NCBI GenBank assembly: GCA_030770535.1 | Contig: JASVEC010000008.1 | Coordinates: 124,001-188,000, forward strand | Direction of reading: 5' to 3' | DNA from: Batkoa obscura | Taxonomy: Eukaryota; Entomophthoromycota; Entomophthoromycetes; Entomophthorales; Batkoaceae | Length of the DNA stretch: 64,000 bases | Shown here: in pieces, positions 1 through 11,090 of the stretch | Layout: every line of letters begins with the position of its first letter | Numbering within the stretch: position 1 is the first letter of the stretch | Position numbers and translations under genes: made by a program | The notes under the pieces: generated by a model | Databases searched by the model: none | The model's input: only the letters and a program-made list of their open reading frames with translations | Told to the model about the DNA's origin: nothing

Positions 1-313
1 AATAAAAATAGGCTATTTTTTCATTCACTTGAAATTTAAATCTTATTTAACGCTAAGTACAATTTTACAAAATTTAGTTTCTTTAAATAAAAATCTGCAG
101 GGAGCTTAATTAGCTCGTGTAATTTAATATTACAACTTTAAAGAGTTGCGATCACACCCCAACTTTCAAAATTTAACTAATGGAGTTTCAAATAAAAACA
201 ACCAAAACTAACAAATTTAAAATCCAATGTTTATTACAGTAGCTAAGCTTAGCAAATAATTGCAACTTTATTTTTTCAAAGTCAAAACGAATTAAGATCG
301 AACTTTAATAGAA
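1..313. other. intergenic, no gene seen
   Basis: AT-rich sequence with stop codons in all frames. It lies just downstream of the minus-strand transcription factor and probably holds its 3' untranslated region. Nothing else is recognised. Confidence 0.6.
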
Positions 314-2170
314 TCAGATAGTACCTCTAAGGAGTGTAAGGATAGTATTTAAAAATTCTTGAGCCATGGGGAAATGAGGAATAGCATTTGCCAATAAATT
401 TAATCCTTTCTTAGCATAAAATAGAGGATCAATTTCTTCATCTGAGTTAAAATTAAAGCCAGGATCTTTTTTGAAGTCGAAATCGGCATCAATGCCATTA
501 GCATCAACATTGGTACTTAAATTAGTCTCATTCTCGTCATTTTCCTTTAAAATCTGTTCCTGATAAACGGTTTTTATCAACGCAACGATGGCGTTAGATA
601 AGCAATAGAACCTGTATGTAATACCATACTTATAAAAATTAATTTCCAGCTTTTCAGCGGCTAAGATGATGGCAATACAAGCCATCAATGATCGTTGCTG
701 AACTTTGTCCACTCGCTTTGCATTGGGCACTTTTAAATAAACATTGCAACATTCTAAAACAGAATTATTATAAAAGATAGTATGGTACAAAAAAAACTTT
801 TCACATAATTTAAAGACCCACAAAGGTTGATTATGATATACTCTTTTCATTTCTTGATAATAATTTTCATCGAACTTTGCCAATTTTAGCAATGTTTTGG
901 TTAAGGTTTTTAATAAAAAGTCTTGCTCTATTTGGAACCTTCTCCTCTTTAAATAGTTAATATTTAATAACAACTCGCTTAACAGTACTTTTCCTTTCCA
1001 ATAAATATATGACGCTCTCTTCAACACTTTATTATACTCAAACTCGTTCTCATATTCCGATAGCCTATCCAGTGGCTTGTGTTCTGGATACGGCAGCTTC
1101 CATTCCCCAGCCTCAATCGACATTGGTCGGTTAACAACAAATGGGAAAAATCGATCTTGAATACAACATGCCCACCATTGGTTGTATCGGTGTCGTATCT
1201 CATTTTTGCTCAACTTTGAATTGTTTGGTGCCGGTAGGTGTAATCCTAATAGACGACACATGTGTATGCACATGGCCTGATTCATCCAAGACTTTTCAAA
1301 CTCGGAAACAGCGGATTGATATTGGGCTAAGATTGTATATACAGATACCACCTCCAAACTTGGTTTAAAATAGTTCTTTTTGAACTCAGTAACAGCAACT
1401 TGATCTAAAACTTGGTTCATATGACCATTGCATGTACTGTTAGGTAAGTATCGGAAGCCTATAGATACAATGGCTTTGGTTACCATACCACTGGGTTTTT
1501 TATAGTATGACTCCTCGTTGATGACGGGGCAAAAATATGAATAAAATTGGAAATAAGCCTTAATACATTGTTGAATAAAGTATTGCTTTTTTAAGCTTTC
1601 TTCAGTATAAATAATATCAGGCAATGTTAAGGTTTTAATCGGGTTAATATTGATCTTGATTTCTTTTCTTTTTAATTCTAATAAATTAAATGTGAAATAC
1701 ATCATCAATAAATTCCCTGCTGGATTTTGCCCTGTATATTCTAAAGTGCCATCTGCATAAATGAATAGGTTCTTCTTCCCTTCATCTAGCCTTGAACTGC
1801 CTAATATCATTCTAAATAATGCCATACTCTTCCAGTTACCCATCCTTAAATTATTATTGTTGCAATTTAAATTGGTATTTGTATTATCAACATTGGCGTT
1901 GATAAGGTCCTTATTATTTTTGGTTTGTTTAATTATCTTGTTCTTTTCATCGCCTTTATCTTTAGTATTAATATGAAATTTCATTTGAAATACTTTTATT
2001 TTGTTGTTTTCTCCTTCATTTACATACTTTAATTTTGTCCTTACTTTATTAGCTTCTGTTTTTTTGCTGATGGACTCATCCTTATTACTTGTATACAATA
2101 TATACTTTGCTCCCATCTCATTGATAATTTGCGGCTTCTCATTATGTGATACAAACTTGACTTTTTTCAT
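314..2170 (-). CDS. fungal-specific transcription factor domain protein lacking a visible zinc cluster
   Basis: One uninterrupted reading frame of 618 residues from ATG at 2170 to TGA at 314-316. Residues 1-110 are Lys/Asn-rich and probably disordered. The middle third matches the fungal-specific transcription factor (middle homology) region: a helical stretch after LTLPDIIYTEE, then the hallmark RHRYNQWWACCIQDRFF near residues 325-345, which fits the family's R-x-x-WW-x-x-x-x-x-DR pattern, followed by VNRPMSI. Proteins of this family normally carry an N-terminal Zn2Cys6 DNA-binding cluster. I see none here, and none in about 300 bp upstream, so it either lost the cluster, has a distant first exon, or acts without binding DNA through it. 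The C-terminal acidic stretch could be an activation region. The family assignment is good; the targets are unknown. Confidence 0.8.
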   Translation of the reverse strand: MKKVKFVSHNEKPQIINEMGAKYILYTSNKDESISKKTEANKVRTKLKYVNEGENNKIKVFQMKFHINTKDKGDEKNKIIKQTKNNKDLINANVDNTNTNLNCNNNNLRMGNWKSMALFRMILGSSRLDEGKKNLFIYADGTLEYTGQNPAGNLLMMYFTFNLLELKRKEIKININPIKTLTLPDIIYTEESLKKQYFIQQCIKAYFQFYSYFCPVINEESYYKKPSGMVTKAIVSIGFRYLPNSTCNGHMNQVLDQVAVTEFKKNYFKPSLEVVSVYTILAQYQSAVSEFEKSWMNQAMCIHMCRLLGLHLPAPNNSKLSKNEIRHRYNQWWACCIQDRFFPFVVNRPMSIEAGEWKLPYPEHKPLDRLSEYENEFEYNKVLKRASYIYWKGKVLLSELLLNINYLKRRRFQIEQDFLLKTLTKTLLKLAKFDENYYQEMKRVYHNQPLWVFKLCEKFFLYHTIFYNNSVLECCNVYLKVPNAKRVDKVQQRSLMACIAIILAAEKLEINFYKYGITYRFYCLSNAIVALIKTVYQEQILKENDENETNLSTNVDANGIDADFDFKKDPGFNFNSDEEIDPLFYAKKGLNLLANAIPHFPMAQEFLNTILTLLRGTI

Positions 2171-2677
2171 TTTAAAAATTAGTTACTAGTTTTCTTCTAC
2201 TTTCTATTTATACTTTTTAAAACTTGTTGAAACACATGATTCTAGTCGATCATTTTAATTTTATTAAGTAATTTAAAAATTATGAACAAGATCCAACTTA
2301 GTTTAAAAGTTGTAATTAAAGGAATTTATGTTTATCTCTTATCCAGCTAATTTCAGTAGTAAAAACGAAATTTGAAGCTAATTTTAATCGCCCTTAAACT
2401 TTTGTTAGAATTTGATATTCCTTAGTTATCTCTTTAAACTATTCTTGAAGTCTATTTTATACACCTCCGTTAAATATTTTAAATGGTTTTTAAGCTTGGC
2501 TAAAATTTTAGCCTTTCTAGATTTCGACGAATTAATTTTAACTTAAATAATCATTATTTTAACTTTAAACTAACAATTTCTATTATATCAACAATCTTTA
2601 TTTATTAAAATCGATGAAAACATAGTTGATAGCAGCAATCAGTTTATAGCGCTGCATTTGGTTTTTTATTTAAAAGA
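2171..2677. other. intergenic: upstream of the transcription factor, 3' of GST 1
   Basis: AT-rich, no open frame of note and no zinc-cluster exon seen on the minus strand. It should contain the transcription factor promoter and the 3' end of the neighbouring glutathione S-transferase. Confidence 0.5.
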
Positions 2678-3475
2678 TTAAGGCTTAAAAGAGGCAGCAT
2701 AACCACCATAAAGATTTTGAATTGAGGTAAACCAATTATTTAGGCTAGGATCCTTATGATCAGTAACAATAGCATTAAAAGTTTCAATGGAAACCATTTG
2801 AGCAAATTTGAGATGGCCAAATAAAATATAATCCGAATAAGTCACTTTATCACCTTCCAAAAATTTACTATCAGCCAATGTTATTCTGTACGATAGAAGC
2901 ATTTTTTCAACATCGACTTTATGATCCTCTTTTTTACCAGCGAACTTTTCTAAACTGGTTCGATACAATGCCTCACGTGAATCTCGAAAATATTTACGAT
3001 CTTCTTCGCCCTCAATTGAATTGTAGACGTCTAACACCACAGATCTAAACAACGGTAGAAAACTACATGAAGAATTCTCTAAAAAAGTAGCAAGATGGCG
3101 GCCATTGGGGAAGAGTGGATTTTCGGGATAGCTAGCTTCAAGGTAAGTGGCAATTTTTGGGGAGTCATAGATATAACTTCCATCATCAAACTTAATAAAC
3201 GGGATCTTATTCCATTCACCATTGCTTTTATAATAAATTAAATTGATAAACTGATTTTAGTAATAAAGTACCTTAATTTTGTAATTTCTTCTTTAACAGA
3301 AGCTACTTTAAAGCTATGATGCTCGAAATCTATACCCTAATAATAAATTTAGCTTATGTTTGTTTCAAAAATTAACTTTATTTACTTTGTGCTTCAAAGC
3401 CATCACACTTCGCCATGCAAATGGACTAAAGTGTTTACCATTTGGTTTGTTTACTAAATCATAGAATTGAGTCAT
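2678..3475 (-). CDS. glutathione S-transferase-like protein, copy 1
   Basis: Three exons, 3386..3475, 3272..3336 and 2678..3224 (90, 65 and 547 nt), join in frame to 233 residues. The start is the ATG at 3475. The N-terminal thioredoxin-like domain carries FSPFAWR at residues 16-22, with Ser17 in the place of the catalytic Ser of etherase-type GSTs, and later DSPKIATYLE, the usual glutathione-binding D-S motif. The C-terminal half is the all-helical GST domain and ends ASFKP. Family knowledge: such proteins conjugate or reduce electrophilic substrates with glutathione in the cytosol. It is closely similar, throughout and in exon structure, to the divergent copy at 5553-6352. A stretch around 3061-3075 reads ENSSCSF where the paralogue has ESYIAEF. 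Substrate unknown. Confidence 0.9.
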
Positions 3476-4126
3476 TTTTATTTGTTTTATAACTTATAGT
3501 CAATCATTTTAGTGTTGTTTATATACTATTAAAACCATAATATTCCCTCTCCTTAAGTCAGTAAGATAAATCAAAATATTACATGTAATCAAATGTAAGA
3601 ATATCTATTTCGGATTACTAATATTATAGCCTACCTGGGTTAATCTATCTTGCTCCTTAATTTTTATAACTAAATAATTACACCCAAATATCCTTTATTT
3701 AATAGTATTTTAGGCTATTGTTGCTTCCTTTTTCAACAAGTCGTTAGCCACAAAGGGATTAACTCAACTATACTTCTAATTATTTTATAAGTCGGAAAAC
3801 CTTTAGTTTATCCCTAGTTTAGATTGGAGGTTGTTTTTTATTTTTTCGAAATTTTGAGCCTTACTATTTTTATAAAATCCAAGGTTGAGTTTGACTTTTT
3901 AACTAAGGGTAAATTATTCGCTCAATTTTTTCATTGACCCTTTCGGTTCCATGGGTTTTTCTAAATTTTAGATATGGCAAGATAACTTGTCCATGATAAA
4001 ATACCTCGCCAACGGGGCCGTAGAGGTTAAATAAGTAATACCCCTAACCTGTTAAACATCTCTTCCTCTAATCAAAAAGTACTAATTTTCCTGACACTAA
4101 CTTTTTTGTTTTAATAGTTAGGATAT
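3476..4126. other. intergenic between the divergent GSTs, first part
   Basis: Upstream region of GST copy 1. It contains only short frames. Around 3985-4040 there is a locally less AT-rich patch with no recognisable motif. Confidence 0.5.
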
Positions 4127-4236
4127 GGGAGTGTTTTTTTTGGTTTCATTACTTTTTCCATGTTTTAAGCGCTATTTGAGCGGAAAAATTGTTAGTAAAA
4201 TTGTTAGTAAAATTGTTAAACAAAAAAATATCTCCC
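4127..4236 (+). mobile_element. MITE family A, copy 1 (~110 bp)
   Basis: Starts GGGAGTGTTTTTTTTGG and ends AAAAAAATATCTCCC, near inverted repeats. The interior has AAGCGCTATTTGAGCGG, shared with the copies at 9436, 34906, 50845 and 63817. A short internal tandem duplication (TTGTTAGTAAAA unit) makes it longer than its relatives. It is flanked on both sides by GATAT, a possible 5 bp target duplication. No coding capacity. Confidence 0.75.
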
Positions 4237-4910
4237 GATATATAATTGCCCAGATTCTAACTTTTAATTTTTTGTAGTAAAAGCCATCTTTTTTTTCGCG
4301 TATATATGCGGCATATTCGACAAAATTGGCAATTGTCATGATATAAATATACAGCATATGCGCTTAATGGGTTAAGGAAAATTTATCGCTTAATTTGATG
4401 TAAAATCCTAGTACAGATGGTACTAATTCAGTAATTTATGTCAAAGTTTATTTTTATTTCATGCTATTTAGCTTGCAATTAAAAGCTTTATTAAATAATA
4501 TATGTATATTTACGTAAAAAACAAACTAAAATGTGAAGTTAGATAAAAACTTGAACCATTTTTTAATCCGCCTATAATTTAATAAATTTAAGGAATGAAT
4601 AGTCTGTGTCTATGTACCTCCAAACGCTGTCCACATGTACCCCATTTCTGTGCGGCTCTATGCGAAACGTAATTCTAATCTATAGGGCTTACTTGCTCAG
4701 ATCTAAGCTGGTGCTCTTAAACTAGAATGATTTCCTCCAATTAAAAAAACTTCCCTTCATTATCTGACCTACTCATCTTTTAACTTTAAATCTTATATCT
4801 CTGAATCTAACAGCTGAATATCTGCCTTCAACGATAAATCATATGGGAGTTCCACAATTTCAAGGCCAAAAATAGAAAACACAATTTGACTTTTTTAAGA
4901 TATTCTCGAG
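4237..4910. other. intergenic between the divergent GSTs, middle part
   Basis: AT-rich sequence. A minus-strand frame of 61 codons at 4172-4357 overlaps the MITE and is not coding. Nothing further is recognised. Confidence 0.5.
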
Positions 4911-5052
4911 CTAACTTCATTTTAAATTGCTAATAGGTTTTTTACACTAAAGTTCTGCGTCATTGTTGCTTTGTTCTTAATATTAAATAAGGCGCTGCCT
5001 TTCGGGCTAAGGATATAAAATAAACTAATAATATGATACTTATAATATACGA
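4911..5052 (+). repeat. direct repeat R1, copy 1 (~142 bp)
   Basis: Begins CTAACTTCATTTTAAATTG and includes AAGGCGCTGCCTTTCGGGCT. It is repeated 390 bp downstream with roughly ten percent differences by eye. It lies in the upstream region of GST copy 2. Confidence 0.8.
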
Positions 5053-5300
5053 ATAGAAAATTAATTTAAGCATCTCTAAGCAACAGGCTGATTTTATATT
5101 ATTATACTAAATGTTACTGTTTCATTCTGGTAATTTCATAACAGTCACTCTGATACATTTAATTTATCAACTTCTAAGCTATATTGGTGTGCCTAATAAA
5201 ATATAAGCAACCTTTCAATAAACTAGTTTTTAGAGTACAAGTTAGATAAATTTAAAACAAATCGCTTTGTTTCAACATGTAGCCTATTAAATGTTGGGAA

Positions 5301-5442
5301 CTAACTTCATTTTGAATTGATAATAGGTTTTTTTCACTAAAGTTCTGCGCCATTGTTACTTTGTTCTTAATATTAAATAAGGCGCTGCCTTTCGGGCTAA
5401 GGATATAAAATAAACTACTGATAGAATACTTGTAATATGCGA
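5301..5442 (+). repeat. direct repeat R1, copy 2 (~142 bp)
   Basis: Begins CTAACTTCATTTTGAATTG and shares AAGGCGCTGCCTTTCGGGCT and the following AAGGATATAAAATAAACT with copy 1. It ends about 110 bp before the start codon of GST copy 2, so it could contribute promoter elements; that is inference. Confidence 0.8.
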
Positions 5443-5552
5443 ACTTGAATGAAACCAGATTAGTAATCAATTATGATTCAAGTTTAATGATGGAGGGTAT
5501 AAATTAAGAGAAAATAAAATCTAAGTTTATTTTTTAATTCAAAAAGATAAAG

Positions 5553-6352
5553 ATGGTAGAATTTTATGATTTAGTAAATAAAAAGGGCGGTAAGCATTTC
5601 AGTCCATTTGCATGGAGAGGTTTATTAGCGCTAAAACACAAGGTAAGGGAGTTTATGTTATAATTGAAGATAGTTTTTTATTTGTTTACTTAGGGTATTG
5701 AATTTAATCATCACGGCCTTACGTTTACAGAGATTAACGAACAAATCCCAAAGCTAAGGTAATTTTATTAATTTTAATCTTAATTTATTTAACCAAAAAT
5801 AAAAGTAATGGCAAATGGAACAGAGTCCCATTAGTTAAATTTGACGACGAAACTTTTGCTTATGACTCTTCCAAAATAGCCGACTACCTTGAGGCTAATT
5901 ATCTAGAAAAGCCATTGTTTCCAAATGGACGTCACTTTGCCACCTTTTTAGAAAGTTATATAGCCGAGTTTTTACCCTTATTTAAGTCCGTAATATTGGA
6001 TATATTTAACTCTTTGGAAGCAGAAGAGGATATCAAATATTTCCGTAGTAGTAGGGAAGCCTCATTTAAAGTAAGTTTAGAGGAATTTGCTGGTAAAAAA
6101 GAGGACCATGAAGAAGCAGTGGACAACTTGTTGCTACCTTTCCGCAAGACTTTAGCTAAAACCAAGTTTTTGGAAGGAGATAAGGTAGCTTATTCAGATT
6201 ATATTCTGTTTAGTCATCTTAAATTTGTTCAAATGGTTTCTATTGAGACATTTGATACATTTGTTGCAAAGCATAAGGATCCAGTTTTAAATAGCTGGTT
6301 CAACTCAATTCAAAATCTTTATGATGGGTTCGGTGCTTCATTTAAACCTTAA
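5553..6352 (+). CDS. glutathione S-transferase-like protein, copy 2
   Basis: Exons 5553..5642, 5694..5758 and 5806..6352 have exactly the same lengths (90, 65, 547 nt) and phases as copy 1, giving 233 residues. It starts MVEFYDLVNKKGGKHFSPFAWR: the FSPFAWR glutathione-site motif is at 16-22, followed by DSSKIADYLE, and the helical C-terminal domain ends GASFKP. Both introns are about 50 bp. The sequence is intact. The two genes face away from each other across about 2.1 kb, so they arose by inverted duplication or by duplication plus inversion. The likely role is cytosolic glutathione conjugation or reduction; assignment to the etherase-like subgroup rests on the SPFAWR motif and is moderate. 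Confidence 0.92.
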
Positions 6353-6664
6353 ATTTAATCAAATAAAATAATATTAAAGGTATTGACTATTTTAAGTGGT
6401 AGTAGTTAAATTTCAATCACATTTAAAATATTTTAATCTATTAATATTTTTACGAAGCAGTAGCTTTTTATAAAATCGTAACTTAAAAGTGAAGCCATGT
6501 TTTTATCTGAAAGGGCAATTAGTTCCCCAAGTACGCATTGCAACAGGAAAATAGGAAAGATTTGCTGAAAGAGGATATGAAGTAAAAGCAAAAAAAGCAA
6601 GGAAAAGGACTTAATTAAAAATTTGAAATAAGAAATTAATAAAGCTAAAATATTAATAAGCATA
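6353..6664. other. intergenic, no gene seen
   Basis: 3' flank of GST copy 2. The minus-strand frame at 6433-6663 is hydrophobic by base composition only and lacks homology to anything I recognise. Confidence 0.5.
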
Positions 6665-7740
6665 GGAAATTAGTTCCTCGTCCGTTATGATCTCACTCAA
6701 TCCAATATTAGAGTACTTTCTAACTTATCCACAATACTGATGTCCATAGATCCAAGAGGAGCAATCAATAACAATGGAGAAGAGATAAGATATTCAATTC
6801 GACCTTGGGCACCTTTTTCAATATGTAATCCAACGATTTTAATAGTTTTAATGTTTGGAAAGAATGAAATGAATTGCCTAAACTAATCAAGTGTGCCCTT
6901 AAAAGCACTAATATCAGATTGTTTGATGTTGATACATCTATGTATGTTATATTCCAGACCACCGAAACCAACCTCTTCTATCCATTTAATATAAATCTTT
7001 CGAATGTTTGGTAGTAGAAGCAATATGAGTGAATTAATTATTGAAAATTTGATAGCAATCTTTCTTAATGTCGATGTTTTTATAAAATTGTAAGTAAACA
7101 TATTATCAGAATCAAAGTAGCTTAAAGTAAACGTGTTGATATTTTCAAATAAGCTCCTATTGTAACAATATTTGTTTAAAATGGTATTCAAATGGTCCAA
7201 TAACTTCATACTTTATCTTACGTAAACCCTCAAGCAACCCAGTATCAAATTTAGTGTCAAAGTGCCCTTCAGTCATTGATTCGAAATTTCACTAGAATTC
7301 AGATTAGGATCATAATTTAGTGGAGGTAAATATTCTCATACAATAAATGTAATATTTTTAAATCCTTAGACTTTGGATTGATAATATATAATCCAACAAG
7401 GTCTTTATTGGGCCCAATACTTAATTTTAACGATTCTGAATTTTTTTGATTGTAAAATTTCATAATATCTTTGATACATACATGTCTATTAATCTCAGCT
7501 ACCTCAATCTGATCTAAATGCTCTTTAAACAATTTCAATGATTGGATAACGTTAGGTGGCATTATATCCAAATACATAAGTTTAGGGAAGTTGATTTTGG
7601 TTTTATCATGATTAATATAAATCTCAGTAATAAAAGATACTACCTTTACACTCAGACAATAACTTATTGACTTAAACACACTACTAATTAAAAGTAAGTT
7701 CGCAATTGAATATCCAAGTGACGTTTCAAATAAATATTAA
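6665..7740 (-). pseudogene. decayed F-box/leucine-rich-like family gene, copy A
   Basis: Two overlapping-frame remnants remain, 7317-7679 and 6883-7209, with stops and frame changes between them. The N-side piece reads KINFPKLMYLDI and ESLKLSIGPNKDLVGLYI, with regular Leu/Ile spacing like leucine-rich repeats. The C-side piece reads TFTLSYFDSDNMFTYNFIKT, matching TLSYIDSIKSLNYEFINI in copy B. The end near 6700 reads DKLESTLIL, the same terminal motif as the other copies. The F-box-like start seen in copies B and C was not found here. Called a pseudogene because no single frame spans it; a badly assembled multi-exon gene is the less likely alternative. Confidence 0.6.
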
Positions 7741-8315
7741 CTGATTCTATGTTTATCATAATTATTTAAATACATTGAATCGGGGAAATTGTATAAAATA
7801 TTTGTTTAAATAATATGATTTAAACAATTCCTTTGAGTTCAATGATCAGAGTATTTTTTACAATAGTTCAACTGGTATGGGAACAAATGACAACTGTGTC
7901 ATGAAGTTTATAAATAAGTAACCTTTTTAAACCTTCCTTGTCTTAAATACCGTTTTTCTTAGAATGAACCAAGCTTATAGTTTTATTTAATAAAATTTTA
8001 AATGTTATTTTACTAGGATCAAATTGACATAGTAAAGAAGAAGTATTTATGGGTTTAGGCTATAAAATTGATCATTATGTTTTTGGGTCCTTTTAGTTTT
8101 GGTTTGTGTAATGGTATGGCTTTTACGTTACTTTATTAGTTGTTTAAAGACAATTGAATTTTTGATAACAGAGCCAGTTCTTTTGCTAATAACAAATTTT
8201 AGATACTAATAACAGGTGTAATTATTTTAAAATATTCAAAATTTTAAACATTTTATTACAATAATATAATATGTTGGATTAGTATTAATAGCCAAGTTTA
8301 CTATGAGAATTGAAA
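7741..8315. other. intergenic, no gene seen
   Basis: AT-rich sequence, stops in all frames, between decayed copy A and the remnant coding area at 8450-9400. Confidence 0.5.
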
Positions 8316-8334
8316 AACAAAAAAATACATCCCC
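8316..8334 (+). mobile_element. MITE family A, solitary end fragment
   Basis: Only the terminal ACAAAAAAATACATCCCC is recognisable, identical to the end of the copy at 34906. The rest of the element is missing or too diverged to see. Confidence 0.4.
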
Positions 8335-8449
8335 ATATTTTAAAAACTATTTGAAACAAATATTAAATATAAATTAAATTACCATTATTCAAAGTACATA
8401 ATTAAATGCCAAAAGATACTATTTATTTTAATAAAGACTATTCTACTAA

Positions 8450-9400
8450 ATTTTTGACTAAATATACAATAGCTTGTAAGCTCATTTGATTGTCATAGTC
8501 TCTTATATATACCAGAGCTATATGCTTACTACGTTCATTGTATTGATAATATCTAATAGAGTTCGAAAAGAGTAATAGGCCACGAGAAAGCTTTTTAGAA
8601 ATCACAACTTCTTGAAAGATAAAGCCTTGATGCTATAGGCATCTTTTAGACAGACATTTTATTAATAGAAATATTGTTCACTGCAGTTTTTTCAGATTCT
8701 ATCAATATACGGAATGCTGCCGCAGACACAATAAACCCAGAATCAGTGGCAATGGCAAAATTTACTAATCCAAATAAATGGTTCATTTATTCAAGGTTGT
8801 TAAAAAGCTTCTCTTTTTGATCTTATTTATAGTCATTCTTCAAGATAAGCTTATTAAAACTTAGCTAATTACAATATATTATTTATTCAATAGCTGCAAC
8901 CGATACCACCATATAATTAAAATAACGCTATGAGGATAAGCTCAGCTTTTTGAACCTGTATTTATATGATTATTCTTATTATCGTTATATACTGATAGGC
9001 ATTTATCTTACAGCATATAACTCTATTTCAATTCGTAGTTTGAACCAAGTTTTTTAATCTCGTCCTTTAAGAAAATTAAAAACGTCAAGTGCTTCATAAT
9101 AAAAAGAGAGCAGTACATTTTTTCAGTTACATCATTAATATACGGTCATTTACGTCGGATAGTTTTACTAAACGATGGTCATCAACATTAAAAGATGATT
9201 AAAATAAGATAGTTATGTCATCCTAATAGTTTTTTTCATCAACACATCCATTAAGTATAAAATCGGAGTATATTGCTTTATAATTTTTAAATAAAGTAAG
9301 CTAGAAAAAGCATTCTCATTAAAGTCTTTATCAAATCCTTCTTTTATTTCTGATCCAAAATAAGTACTAAGCTTGTAAAAGAGTTACGTATAGTAATATG
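8450..9400 (-). pseudogene. decayed coding remnant of unknown family
   Basis: The minus strand contains three protein-like stretches in different frames: TYFGSEIKEGFDKDFNENAF (about 9240-9365), a stretch with FAIATDSGFIVSAAAFRILI (about 8650-8785), and one ending VYIRDYDNQMSLQAIVYLVK (about 8450-8590). Their composition is far from what random AT-rich sequence gives, and they lie in order. No family is recognised. Many stops intervene. It may be one dead gene or two. Confidence that something coding once lay here is moderate. Confidence 0.4.
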
Positions 9401-9435
9401 AAATTTACGAATAACAGGCTTTTAAGAGCTATACA

Positions 9436-9534
9436 GGGGTGTATTTTTATGTTTAAGAATTTTACTAACAATCTTTCCGCTGAAATAGCGCTTAAAAGAT
9501 GGAAAAAATAATGAAATCAAAAAAAAACATCCTC
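9436..9534 (-). mobile_element. MITE family A, copy 2 (99 bp)
   Basis: Starts GGGGTGTATTTTTATG and ends AAAAAAAACATCCTC, inverted repeats with a few mismatches. The interior AAATAGCGCTTAAAAGATGG is shared with copies 4 and 5. Opposite orientation to the copies at 4127 and 34906. Confidence 0.8.
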
Positions 9535-9819
9535 ATATATATCTTTAACATATTGATCATTAAAAAAAAATGCGAACTACAAATCATATTATAAGTAAAA
9601 AAAAGCCTATAGATTACTTGACTGTCATAGTTAGCTAGGGTACTGCTTCTGCAAATAAACGATTATAACACAAAGTTTGAAAAATTAAAGATATATGAAT
9701 GTTTATTGTCTTTTTAGTAAAATAAAGACCAGGTAAGTCTATTGTGTGGAAACGGAATGATATCGAGTGGTAAGTAGAGAAAGTTAGATGGTCGCATTAA
9801 CAAAAGATATGATGATTTA

Positions 9820-11090
9820 TTGATTCATTCCTAATTTCATCCAATTTGACATCAGAGTATTCTCTAACTTATCGCGGATTTTAATATTAATATCGCCAAA
9901 GGATATTTTAAGTAATAATGGAGCAGAAAGTTGATGATTGACTTGTATATCTGCATAATTTAGTTGATATTAAAAATTTTCCGCTTTAACTACTTCAAGA
10001 TTCAGAGATAATGATGTGAAGTAAATACAATTTTCAGTTGTATTATAAACAGCATTGATTTTAAGTTGGTTCACATATTTACATTTGTATAAATTAAGCT
10101 TATTTTTGTCAATATTAAATGTATTTACTTTTATAACATCGAAGCAAATACTCTGGGTTTTTGGTAACTCATAAATTGCTTTCAATAGCGTCATCCTCAA
10201 CTTCTTTATATACATTTCATTTAACGTTGATATATTTATAAACTCATAATTGAGTGACTTAATTGAGTCAATGTAGCTTAAAGTACCGACATAACAGTTC
10301 TCAAATAGCTTCATGCATCTTTTACCTTTGTTTAAAAGAGTACCCTCAAAATCAATCAACTGTACACTTTTGAACTTCCCTAAATCTCTAGAACAGCGAG
10401 TATTAAATCTTTTTTAAACTCTCCTTGAGCAACTAATTCTAAACAAGCCCTGAAGTCTAACTTTAGATCAAACCAAGTAGGTTTAAAAATCATTTTATGA
10501 GACTTTAGATGTAACTTCTTAATTGATTAAAATTTGACTCAATAATATCCAAACTCTCAAGGTGTAAATTATTATAGCTACTTATCTTTAATAATTTTAA
10601 ATTATTGGGGCTTAAATACATAACAATATTTTTGATACTGTCATCATGTATAAAAATGTTTGCTAGCTCAATTTGAGTTATACAATTGTTAAATTATATT
10701 ATAATGTGAAGATTAATATTCGTTAATATGTGTAATCCTTTCAACCTTGGTAGGTCAGCATTGATATTAATATCATCAATAAATGTAAGATCATGAATGA
10801 TATTAGTTTGCATATAGTGTACATAAGTTGTATTAGGATACATGTTGGTCGATTTCGTGTTGTTCTTAGTTAAAAAGACAAGCTTCATTAAAGGATCATC
10901 TTCTTTTATGAAGGTCTCTTAGCACTTTTTATAATTAGAAAGAGCATAGCGTGAATGGATAAGATTGAATTCTATAGTTCCATTTATAGCATTAAATAAA
11001 TGTTTATTTGGGAAACGTAAACCAAACAGCTTGATTGGGATTAGCAATTTAAATATTGCTTCTAACTAAGTGACTGGTAGGTGTTCGAAT
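9820..11090 (-). pseudogene. decayed F-box/leucine-rich-like family gene, copy B
   Basis: Read from 11090 downward. An F-box-like start LEAIFKLLIPIKLFGLRFPN leads into IEFNLIHSRYALSNYKKC, then stops. Leucine-rich segments follow, such as NNLHLESLDIIESNFNQL (about 10540), and a 129-codon frame (9970-10359) contains FEGTLLNKGKRCMKLFE and LSYIDSIKSLNYEFINI. The tail near 9840 reads DKLENTLMSNWMKLG. The order of parts is the same as in copies C and D. F-box proteins normally recruit substrates to SCF ubiquitin ligases. Several frame breaks and internal stops make this a dead copy. Confidence 0.7.

Noticed and set aside
4172-4357. Minus-strand 61-codon ORF
   Set aside because: Half of it lies inside MITE copy 1 and the rest has no similarity to any family I know.
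5252-5470. Minus-strand 72-codon ORF
   Set aside because: It reads through repeat copy 2. The first repeat copy lacks a matching frame of the same extent, and there is no homology.
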